64,000 nt of DNA, taken from the NCBI GenBank assembly GCA_034190875.2, contig CM067348.1, forward strand, positions 8,575,563-8,639,562, in the 5' to 3' direction. The notes under the pieces were generated by a model, which did not search any database, was not told where the DNA came from, and saw nothing but the letters and a program-made list of their open reading frames with translations. The position numbers and the translations under genes are program-made. Shown piece after piece: positions 37,801 through 64,000 of the stretch (the first letter of the stretch is position 1; each line of letters starts with the position of its first letter). The stretch is from Urechis unicinctus. Taxonomy: Eukaryota > Annelida > Polychaeta > Xenopneusta > Urechidae.

Positions 37801-40800
37801 TCTAAACTGAGTCTAATCAGACACCTTATAGGTTATATGGGTTAAAATTAACACCTGTACTGTCTAAACTGAGTCTAATCAGATATCTGTTTTTGTTACT
37901 AAAGACTTATCAGACACCTATTTTGTGTTACTTAATACTAATAAGACACCAATATTGTGCTACCTGGGGCTAATCAGACACCTGTATTGTGGTACCTGCT
38001 CCTCATCACCACACCTAATTTTACCTGCATGGTGCTGATGAGATCTTCCAGAGCTACAAGCCACTCTATAGATTCCTTGTAGACACTCGAGTTCAATATT
38101 TTCATCTCTGTCTGAAAATACACACACATACCCACTATAAATCTTCGTTGGATCACTAAAACCCAGAGGCCTTAAATTGATTATTGATTCCTAGTGCTGG
38201 ATCCCTAACACCCTCCAATACATCAATCATAAATATGAAGAATTATCTACAGCTTGGCTCAAATATAGAAAGTGTAGGATGGAGATATAGGAGTGCACTG
38301 TGATACGCCTTGATACCATGACATGACAGGGTCGTGAATCAGGAGGGCAGCTATGCATCATTAATGAGTGGCACATTAAAACCTTGTTGGTACAAGAGAG
38401 CTTCATGTGAGAGATAAAGTGGGTCTCGTAGGGTACTGTGAACAAGATATAATGGGACAGCACAGCTAGTTAGTAACGTGAGACATCGTGAGACGCACCT
38501 CTAACTCAGGTATGATGGCCCCTGTTCTCCAACCATGCTTCAAGGTAGCATCCTCAACAACAACAACAACAACAACAAAATGATAATGCAGAGTCAACAC
38601 AAAACACAATACCAATTGAAAAACCTGCATACATGATTGTAAGCTGCTAACAGGAATACTAACTCAGCAAAACAGGATTAAAACCAAGACTGTGCCAAGA
38701 GCCGACAGAGCCAAAATGAAACAATTTCTGACTGAGCATTATTCTAAGCTTTGTTGCTTACCGCCAAATCAGTGTAGACATGGTCACCGAAATAGAGAAC
38801 CTTGTTGCCATACCAACCAGTCATAGCACCCAGTTTGTAGAAGTTGCCCTGGCAACAGAATCACATTTTTTATGAGGCTCGTCCATCATATTGATTTGTT
38901 GATTGCAAAATGAATGCTTTGGGACATGATATTGACGAATCCATATCACGTCTGTTTCACCTCCTGGTAGAAATGGCCTTTTTTGAACTTGTCTACGCGT
39001 TTCCATTTTTTCACCTGCTGTTCATAATCGTACTCCCGGAATGGCCTGGAAAAATAATAATCACAGGTAAATGACATATCGATAACAAGAAAACCACTGC
39101 TAATGGTATTTACTTTTGGGATGGCATGTAACAGCGGCATGGCAGCCACTTAGAGGAAGGAATTCTTTCAGGTATCACAATTAATTTTAATGTGGAATCT
39201 ATTTTTTAAGGTTGATTACGAAATCAGTTTACATACATTTAAGGAGGTAAAAGTTAAATGTCTACTGTTGTCATGGTAACAGTAAGTGACAAGCACTGGC
39301 CTGTTAGTGTCATGGAAGAACTTGGGTTTGCGTGCGTTGGTGATGACAACATCGAAGAGTTGGTGCCAGTCAGGCCCCAGTAAGTACTCCATACCGCTGT
39401 CACTGTCACACAGACATACACATTCACAACGCAGGTCCACTATAGCACTGGTAGCTTTCTCTCACTAGGTTCCCATGGAAACAATGAAGAACACATGTCA
39501 ATATATCATAACAATAAGCAGAATTCATGGAGAGTTCATCTTTATGAGAGCTTCAATTGCCTATCAAGGAACAGTTTAGGTGGTGGGAATACTGTCTTAG
39601 AGTCGACCAGGGGCAATGTGTACTGCTGCAAAGACCAAAACTGTACTCACACAAACTTGACACCACTGTTAGTGATGAGGAACATGGCTTTGCCAGCTGA
39701 TTTGAGTCTGTGAAGCAACTGTGCTACATCACCAGGGTTACCAAGGTACTCATCTATAAAGCCACACCATTACCATGGTTACTGAAGGATCTATATACAT
39801 ACCCACGACAAAACCATGGTTACATACGTACTCATCCGGAAAAACCGCAACAGAAACATTCTTACTTCAACACCATAACTTCAACAAAACCACAGTTGCC
39901 TAGGTGGTCATCTACCATGACCATGACTGCTAATGTAACAATCTGTATAACCACAACAAAACCATAGCTGCCTAGGCAGTCATTTGTCTAACCACAAAAA
40001 AAATGGTTGCCTAGATACCCATTTGTATAACCACAACAAAACCATGGTATCTTTGATACTCATTTGTATAACCACAACAAAACCATGGTATCTTTGATAC
40101 TCATTTGTTTAACTATAACAAAATCATGATTGCCTGAAAGTCATCAACACAACCATGACATAACCATTATAATTAAGGTACCAATCAGCATAACCATTAC
40201 ATAACCATGACAACTAAGGTACCAATCTGTATAACCATGACATAACCATGATAACTAAGGTACCAATCTGTATAACCATGACATAACCATGATAACTAAG
40301 GTACCAATCTGTCATTGCTACTCATTTGTCACATCCTTATAAAATTATGGTTGCTAAGATCATTTACATAACCAGCCTGTTACTAAGGTTATCAAACAAT
40401 GAATGGTCCCAAACAAGAATTTAGTTAATGTGAGATGCTGGTGGAAAAAAGAACAGTAAAGTTGCATATTAAACAGGATAAATATATACAATAGAACGCT
40501 ATCCAATTCTGAAAGTTAGGAAGTGGATGTTAAGAGAGATACCCATATTATCCATGATGTGCTGATGGAGTTGCCCAGACTGGTGTAATCCCTGGACCGC
40601 ATGCTGCACCATGAACAGAGACAGTTACTTTGACACTATAAGATATTTATATACACACTTATATTTTCTCCACATCTTAGATTTTAGGCCTGTCAGTTGA
40701 TGAATACAGCTCAGCCCCGATGACTCAAGCCGTTTTACTCGCGAATCTGCATAACTCACGCTCAGGTCTAGAACCTGTTTTTTAAACCCAAAATAGTGAG

Positions 40801-43800
40801 TTATTTTAACTAAATAGGAACAAAAACTTTCGTCTTATTGACATCAGCCATACGTAATTGCGTGCTTTCACAACTCGCTTCCCTGGGAGAGGTGTTGACG
40901 CCATGGGAATAAGGTGAGAATAAAGTGCGAAAACTTTTTGCGCTGGATCGTTTATAAACCAGCCCACAACTTTATCAAATCATCTCACTTTGCATTTTCC
41001 ATCGACCATTATCTATTTAAAAATTAATTTAATAAAATTCTTTTCTATTCCTTATCCGCATAGCAATCCTATTGACAAGTTTAACCTGTAACAAAAGGCT
41101 GATGACGTGCCAAGCTAGTTTTCCCTCTGTTTGCAAAGGGTGGTAACCCGCGCTTTAACTTGCGGGTCCAATTTATAGATCCGAATTGGTGTGAGTTATC
41201 AGGGTAGTACTGTATACACCAAACATCCATAAATATACATATGTTAAGATGTCAGGTGAAAAGGTGAGAATTGTAAAAAGAAATAGAGTTACCTTAACAT
41301 CATAGAAGATGTACTCAGGGTCATATGGAATGTCCTTACTGTTCATATACTGGAACCACAAACAACATTATGTTACAAGGAGGGGTTACTCTTTATTTTA
41401 TATAACATGTCAGGGAGATGAGATCTTGTGCTATAATTTTCTTCTCCTTTGTTGTTTTTGTGTTCCTTCATTGATGTTGTGCTTCTTCGTTGTTGTTCTC
41501 CTTCGTTGTTGCTGTGCTCCTTAATTGTTGTTGTGCTTCTCCATCATTGTGCTTCATTGTTGTTGTGCTCCTTTGTTGTTGTTGTGCTTCTCCTTGTTGT
41601 TATCCTTTGTTGTTGCTGTGCTCCTTAATTGTTGTTGTGCTTATTCATCATTGTGCTTCATTGTTGTTGTGCTCCTTTGTTGTTGTTGTTGTGCACCTTT
41701 GTTGTTGTTTTGCTCCTTTGTTGCTTCGTCATTGTTGTTGAGCTTCTTCATTGTGGTTGTGCTCCTTCGTTGTTGTTTTGATCCTCCATTGTTGTGCTTC
41801 TTTGTTGTTGTTTGGTTACTAGTTGCTTGTTGTTGCTGTAGGGGGGACTAGCCAGAGAAATAACACGAGTCCAGGATAAGAGTTTTCAACAATAACGATT
41901 CACTTGGATCTCAGTCTGAATCTCGTCTCTAGACTAGAAGAATCTCCTCTCTTGGCTAGATCAATCTGCCTCACTGACCCTTATGTGGCCCTAATATAGG
42001 GTCCCCGGTCAGCTTGTTTGGTTTCCAGCGACCCTTGACAAGTCCACATGATTGGCCAGGCTAAACAATCCTAACGTGACCACTTGGAGGGTGGACCCAC
42101 AAGGCTATAAGGATTGCTGCTACCAGGGCTACACCCCTCCCAACCAAGTGGTTGTATGTAATCCAGGCTGTCGTGCTGATAATTAAGTGGGGGGAGGCTA
42201 TTTAAAAATCGGAGGAGCTAGAATAACAGAGACAGATAAAAGATTGAGTAATCCAACTTCTTACCTCAATGACATTTGTAAAGAGGGTCATTTCTGGCAG
42301 GGCAAAGAGATCCATAAGCTGGTGCATTCGTTGACCCTGTCACAATGAACACCCACATCATATCATACTAAAGCTAATTATTATTTTGTGCATATTTTGA
42401 TAAATTATTACAGATTATTTTTGCTGCAACCTTACAGGTGCCCTGCAGGGCCAGGTAAATCGTATGTGTAGGAGTCTATTGGTCCCAGTTTCCACTTACT
42501 GTTCCATAGAAGTTGCTTATGTTCTCAATGGGAACATGAGTCCCATGGTAGTGATCTTTGACCTCTTCATCTGGTACACGTTGCAGACCCCTGACAATTC
42601 ACCAGACACCCCATAAATACTAGGTAAGAAACCTGATATGACATGTTATATCTCATACAGCAAAGAACCATCATTGGAATGCAATTTTACTATGAACTTG
42701 GGTGGGCGGGGAGTTGTGGTAAAATTTTACCAGTAGATATAAAAATGCGCATGTTATTTAAAATATATCTAAATTTTACCTGTAGATATCAAATAAAGGA
42801 GAATGCATAAGTATCTTAGTGAAAAAATAGCAATTGTAAAATGTACTGTTTGATGATTGAACCAAATAATGCCAAAACATAGGTACTAATGTTACAGAGG
42901 ATATTAAGTAAGGAACTTATAGAAACAAACAATGCAGTTATAATGTGTAAGTGTTTTAAGAGGCTCATGGGTGCTGCTAAAAATCATCAATTCCAACTGT
43001 GGACAATCTGGCATAAAAAGCTCAAACCTGTACACCGTTCCCATCTGGATGTTATGGAAAGAGTCTATCTTCAGCAAGAATCCCTGTCAGTAAAAAATAT
43101 GAAAAAAAGTAAATGCTTTTTTTTTTTTTTTTTTGTCAGATTAATTATTATACTCTAGCATAACAAGGGTGTGGTAATATTATAAATTTGTTTTTCAGTT
43201 AACTCTTTCTATTTCCATCCATCATCATCATGTTTGAGTTTATAGGTTGTGTTTCTTTGAGAGCTTACCAAGCCAAGCTCGACAATACATATCAGACTTT
43301 CTAAATATCAGGTGTCTCATTTGTACATGGACATGCATAATTGTTCTGTTGCTTACCTTTTTGACATCACAATGCAATCCTCGAACAGCAAAATCCGGAT
43401 CATATGGGACATCAGCAATTTCTTTTGGATACTATTGCACCAGAGAAACATCGATGTTAATCACTGCATGGATACCATTTACACCACTGATCTTTTTCTA
43501 AAAGAGTATTACTGAGGGGAAAAAAACGCAACATTATCCACATACTAGAAGAGCAGATATAAACCTTGTATTCGGAGATGAGCGCCTGACATCCCATATG
43601 ATAGATGAGGTCCGCCAGGCCAGGTTTGTAGCATGCCAGGGTGTAGTCGTAGTCGAAGCCAAACACTTCAATCTGACTCAGGTCCAACTCATTGTTAGCA
43701 AACACATTTTTGGGATCTTTGTCCGGTTTCAGCGGAGTTGCTGCATCAGTTGAATACACAATTTATTGAGAGTAACATAATTTTGTTGTTGGCAAGTGAA

Positions 43801-44402
43801 GATTAATGTCCTATGCAAGGTACCAGGTTTCCTCTGTTACATTCATTATATACAAACAGGCCAGACTCCTTTGGCAAGGTAACAACCAACTTGTAAAGAC
43901 GTCAAAACTGAAACAATGAAGAAACTTTCAGACTGCAACAATCTGTTCGCCAAGGATACTGACCAGCTGAAAGGATATGCTGCCAAACAAGACGTCGTGC
44001 ACGGTTACAATCACATGTGCTTATACTCAGGAGTTTTGTAGTGGCTTTTACTATCTTAATAGGACACCAGCCCGCGGACTGTGAGATTGGAGACACTACA
44101 TATGTTGTTTGTTACACGATGATGAACATGGCAATTATAGTGCGGACGTATTATTTCATTTTAACCTGATAACATGGACGTCTCGTAGTAGGGATACGTC
44201 CGACTGGGGCTAGGGAAATTAATCATAACAGACCATGCACTTTCTCTTTCAGTGTCGCATATGTCTTCCACAAATCCATATCTGCAGTTTTGCCTGCATG
44301 AAAGCAACGCGCAGTGATGATTCTTGGTTTTATAAGGCATGCTAGACTATTTGATAGCAATTTTGCAGAAATTCGTCTGCAAAATGTCAAACTGACGGCC
44401 AT
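34680..44402 (-). CDS. NT5DC2/3: HAD-family 5'-nucleotidase domain protein (NT5DC2/3 type), complete
   Basis: Minus-strand exons: 44402-44234, 43740-43565, 43431-43357, 43083-43028, 42590-42500, 42336-42265, 41349-41293, 40603-40543, 39753-39651, 39402-39301, 39045-38961, 38848-38762, 38552-38499, 38111-38025, 37402-37338, 34881-34680. Phases agree throughout: 1542 bases, 513 residues, close to the roughly 520-550 of vertebrate members. HAD motifs: DYDYT (Asp86, Asp88, Thr90), LITNS (Thr280), and GDHVYTD (Asp371, Asp376). The family resembles cytosolic purine 5'-nucleotidase II; the physiological substrate of NT5DC2/3 is not settled. The ATG at 44402 has a good context (aacATGG) and opens an Arg/Lys/Ser-rich, acid-free leader [16 protein letters not shown], suggesting mitochondrial import. 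An upstream in-frame ATG at 44447 adds acidic residues and is less likely. Confidence 0.93.
34915..37255. repeat. 24-base minisatellite filling the last NT5DC intron
   Basis: Close to 100 units of (gttagag)ccccgtcaaatgtcatc with common variants (tcaacg, tcaatg, ttatag, ctgtc). The unit is a multiple of three, so frames stay open for up to 240 codons on the minus strand (MTFDGALT, eight residues) and 199 codons on the plus strand. The units show no codon-type substitution bias that I can see. It occupies nearly all of the intron 37337-34882. Confidence 0.95.
37480..37990. repeat. Degenerate tandem region including three 62-base units
   Basis: Units built around tctaatcagacacct and tgtattgtgctac recur throughout. 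Between about 37706 and 37885 three nearly identical 62-base copies contain gggttaaaattcacacctg. It is intronic in the NT5DC gene. Confidence 0.85.
39755..40335. repeat. Degenerate tandem repeats (ataaccacaacaaaaccatgg family)
   Basis: Loose units contain ataaccacaacaaaaccatg, then tighter 41-base copies (ataactaaggtaccaatctg plus tataaccatgacataaccatg) near 40150-40310. They lie in the NT5DC intron between exons 8 and 9. Confidence 0.8.
41430..41845. repeat. TTG/GTGCTCC-rich degenerate repeat
   Basis: Repeats of ttgttgttgtgctcctt and related strings on the plus strand, in the NT5DC intron between exons 6 and 7. Cys/Leu/Val-rich plus-strand frames here are artefacts. Confidence 0.85.
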
Positions 44403-46426
44403 GTTTGCATCCTTGACACACACATCTGCAATATCGCATTTTTGCAAGCTCTTCTATTGAATATTTACACACACTCATACACACACACACAGGTGAGGTC
44501 ACCACGAAGAGAGACGGGGTTCAGAGAGGATCATCTCAGAAGTAAAGAGAGACAATGGCGTGGGATTTTTTTATGCATTTTTTGTGGGGGAAAGCCAATA
44601 TGGAGCCCTTCGATGAATTCGATGTTTTTTTCTACCGCTTCTCTCGACAGCTGATGTATGAAAGTATTATTTCAAATAGTTTATTATCGGTACTCTATCA
44701 ACAAATAGTGGGTGAACTTTTCGGTTCACGGAACGTGCAAAGATTGTAATAAGAAGACAAATATTTGCTTCTCTGTGGGTGACTACTTTGATCTATTATG
44801 GAATTGAAGATCAAATTGATGCTTACTCTATTCATATGTGTTGGTGAAGCCCTGTAACCGTTGCTTAATGTCAATGATTGTGGTATGCGCCGTACGTCGC
44901 GCCCCGGGCCGTGTCGCATATCTACTCAAGATTACCACTTATACTTCAAGATTGAGTGAGGCGCTGATTGTGAGAGGCAAAGCGTGCCTCAACCACACTC
45001 AGCCTTATCATTAACAGTATGCAAATCGACAAGAATTTAAAGAGTTGATTTAGCGTATTGATCAATTTTGATGTATGCATGTGTGGTTTTGATAACAAAT
45101 ATGATATCCTTGTGAACTTAACTAAGTGGATGGATGAATTAGTGAATGAATCTGAAACATAGGAGACACACCTTTGTTATATATGGTTTATGGCATATTT
45201 GCATTTCCATTGAGTGCCACTGCATTGTTTACTTTCATGTCAATTAGTCTGGACATATAGAAGCTTATATCACTGTCTGAACGGCGCTATAGGGGTCCTT
45301 ACAAACATTGCATGGGTCTTAAACATTATTTGAGACTGACCGACTGTTATTGCATGATTCAAGACATAAATTCACATAACTGAGCAAACAATTTTTCCAG
45401 TATTTCATACATAGTAAATGTATATCATCGAGATAGATCCTTGAGAATCAATTTATCTCTTTCACAATGCTTTCCATCTGAGCACACCTTCTGTCTTTCT
45501 CTGAGTGACTTAATCCCACATAAAACCTCCAGCCTCTCAAGAACTGTATATTTTATCACAATAGGTGTAACCCCACTTCTCCTTAAGACAAATCTAATTG
45601 CTTTTCAAAATATTATTTGTTTCCTTCAAAATGGAACTTTTTATGATAAGATTATTGAGGGGTTGAAGTCAGTGTGGAGACTGTAGGAAACCTGTGCATG
45701 TCAATAGACAAATCAAGTGACACTTTTAATCCCCACCCCACGGACTGACAAGAGTGCTGCCTCATTTTATGTTGATGAGGTCCAGGGACAATATTTGGGC
45801 TTTTCAGAATAGTTGAAGGGGTAGGATTGATATTGTTTGCACAGATATCAATGATAAAATGGTGGTGCAACTTTCATTTGACAATTCAGGTTATTTTTGT
45901 TCAAGTCTTGTTCATTGGATGAAACACTACATTGCTAATTCATAACCAAGTAAATGATCTTATTTGAATTAAATGTGTATGACTTTATGTTTAGGTATTG
46001 ACCAGAAGTAAGAGTGGATTAAAGACCATCAAATGTTTCATGTATAGTGTTACCCCGCCAATTAACGCTCAAAGAACAAATGGCGACACAGTTTTAAGTG
46101 TAGTGTTTAATTTTGTGTGGTGCGCAGTCCCCATTTTTAGAAGTAAAGGGATCTATCTTCTGCTGAGGGCTCTCGTTGGTAACAGTCATAATAAAATACA
46201 TAAATAGATCCCTGTAGGCATGGTAATGTTAACACTAGGATCTACTTGACAATATGATGAATGGGAGTTGTATTCTGAGGAGTATTTCTCTTATAAAACC
46301 AATCCATTTCCTGCTACTACGATTTAGTGACTGAACTCCTTTGGACAAACTCATGGATTATTGTTCATTTCTGTAATGGCCTTTTGGTGACTGTCAAGCT
46401 GTAGCTCAGTAAAAGACGCACGCAAG
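44403..46426. promoter_or_regulatory. Head-to-head intergenic region, candidate bidirectional promoter
   Basis: This region separates the NT5DC start codon (minus, 44402) from the first confident WD-gene exon (plus, 46427). A dispersed CA microsatellite lies at about 44467-44491. The WD exon is preceded by an acceptor-like ctgtagctcag at about 46393-46403, so the WD gene may have an untranslated first exon nearer 44.5 kb. That would make the two promoters nearly adjacent. Confidence 0.45.
44555..44749 (+). other. Candidate upstream exon with short open frame, unassigned
   Basis: From an ATG in good context (gacaATGGcg), the frame begins MAWDFFMHFLWGKANMEPFD and continues with a non-repetitive, aromatic-rich sequence. 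A donor-like gtatga lies at about 44656. Joined to the exon before 46427 the frame hits a stop, so it would be an upstream ORF or a separate short gene. I do not recognise it. Confidence 0.2.
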
Positions 46427-62364
<15,938 letters not shown>

Positions 62365-62516
62365 GTCTGCCTGTTCACTCATTTACTAATAATGCCAACT
62401 CACTGATCTTACATATCTCACTAGGCTCTTTCACAAACAATACAGCACCACAAGAAAAGTGAGAATATTTTGAATCAATTTGTCTTCCTTGGTTATTCAA
62501 GCAATGACACCATCTA

Positions 62517-64000
62517 AATAAATACCCCTATCTACATCAATACCCCTGTCTACATCAATACCCCTATCTACATCAATACCCCTATCTACATCAATAACCC
62601 TATCTACATCAATACCCCTATCTACATCAATAACCCTTATCTACATCAATACCCCTATCTACATCAATACTCCTATTTACATCAATAACCCTATCTACAT
62701 CAATAACCCTGTCTACATCAATACCCCTGTCTACATCAATACCCTGTCTACATCAATAACCCTATCTACATCAATACCCCTATCTACATCAATAACCCTA
62801 TCTACATCAATAACCCCTATCTACATCAATAACCCTATCTACATCAATAACCCTATCTACATCAATACCCCTATCTACATCAATAACCCTGTCTACATCA
62901 ATACCCCTATCTACATCAATACCCCTATCTACATCAATACCCCTATCTACATCAATACCCCTATCTACATCAATAACCCTATCTACATCAATAACCCTGT
63001 CTACATCAATACCCCTGTCTACATCAATACCCTATCTACATCAATACCCTATCTACATCAATACCCCTATCTACATCAATAACCCTATCTACATCAATAA
63101 CCCTATCTACATCAATACCCCTATCTACATCAATAACCCTATCTACATCAATAACCCTATCTACATCAATAACCCTATCTACATCAATATAACCCTATCT
63201 ACATCAATAACCCGTATCTACATCAATAACCCTATCTACATCAATAACCCCTATCTACATCACATCAATACTCCTATCTACATCAATAACCCTATCTACA
63301 TCAATACCCCTATCTACATCAATAACCCTATCTACATCAATACCCCTATCTACATCAATACCCCTATCTACCATCAATAACCCTACATCAATCTACACAT
63401 CAATACCCTGTCTACATCAATACCCCTGTCTACATCAATACCCTATCTACATCAATACCCTATCTACATCAATACCCTATCTATCAATAACCCTATCTAC
63501 ATCAATACCTCTATCTACATCAATAACCCTATCTACATCAATAACCCTATCTACATCAATACCCCTATCTACATCAATACTCCTATCTACATCAATAACC
63601 CTATCTACATCAATACCCTGTCTACATCAATACATATCTACATAAATACCCTATCTACATCAATAACCCTATCTACATCAAATAACCCCTATCTACATCA
63701 ATACCCCTATCTACATCAATAACCCTGTCTACATCAATAACCCCTATCTACATCAATACCCTATCTACATCAATACTCCTATCTACATCAATACCCCTAT
63801 CTACATCAATACCCTATCTACATCAATAACCCTATCTACATCAATAACCCTATCTACATCAATACCCTATCTACATCAATAACCCTATCTACATCAATAC
63901 CCTATCTACATCAATACCCCTATCTACATCAATACCCCTATCTACATCAATAACCCTATCTACATCAATACCCCTGTCTACATCAATAACCCTATCTACA
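62517..64000. repeat. 18-base minisatellite reaching the right edge
   Basis: About 80 units of ctacatcaatacccctat with frequent caataaccctat and 17- or 19-base variants. The array continues past the window. It lies in the WD-gene intron after the exon ending at 62364. Confidence 0.96.

Noticed and set aside
62517..64000. Telomere-like sequence at the right edge (taaccctat)
   Set aside because: The repeat period is 18 bases with a fixed ctacatcaat part. It is not a TTAGGG-type array and lies in an intron.

Overview
The window is nuclear genomic DNA from an animal, most likely a marine invertebrate. A mollusc or another spiralian is plausible, but nothing in the window proves the lineage. Coding exons are short (54 to 233 bases), joined by GT-AG introns, and scattered through AT-rich non-coding DNA that is very rich in microsatellites and minisatellites. 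There are no bacterial operons, CRISPR arrays, rRNA genes or convincing tRNA genes. Most open frames longer than 60 codons are read-through of simple or tandem repeats.

Three multi-exon genes can be assembled by chaining exons with matching splice phases. (1) Plus strand, 4798-28412: fourteen exons of an anosmin-1 (KAL1, Kallmann syndrome protein) orthologue, from the end of the cysteine-rich box through a WAP domain and four fibronectin III domains to a hydrophobic C-terminus. The exon with the signal peptide was not found and probably lies upstream of the window. (2) Minus strand, 44402-34680: a complete sixteen-exon, 513-residue NT5DC2/NT5DC3-type HAD-family 5'-nucleotidase with a probable mitochondrial presequence. 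(3) Plus strand, 46427 to beyond the right edge: a large WD-repeat protein with an acidic, coiled-coil-rich N-terminal half, which I cannot assign to a named family. Genes 1 and 2 converge. Genes 2 and 3 are head to head about 2 kb apart, possibly closer if gene 3 has an upstream first exon. Nothing in the sequence suggests that the three genes act in one pathway.

Tandem repeats dominate the rest. There are long AT tracts (about 4.2, 14.7 and 55.6 kb), TTTC, CT and GAT microsatellites, and about a dozen minisatellites with units of 17 to 62 bases. The largest lie at 10.4-11.8 kb (34-base unit), 30.3-32.1 kb (33), 34.9-37.3 kb (24), 49.4-51.2 kb (36), 51.2-53.2 kb (31) and 62.5 kb to the edge (18).

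Several of these arrays stop exactly at, or within a few bases of, a splice site of a gene exon, and one is a ladder of acceptor-like motifs just upstream of the true acceptor. A 572-base terminal-inverted-repeat element at 26309-26880 sits in a TTAA target inside one minisatellite, and neighbouring units preserve the empty site. A truncated second copy interrupts another minisatellite at 10731-10889. Other points to check are a 138-base anosmin intron that is fully open in frame, a probable GC-AG intron in the NT5DC gene, and a missing exon plus a scrambled-looking repeat consensus near 51-53 kb in the WD gene.
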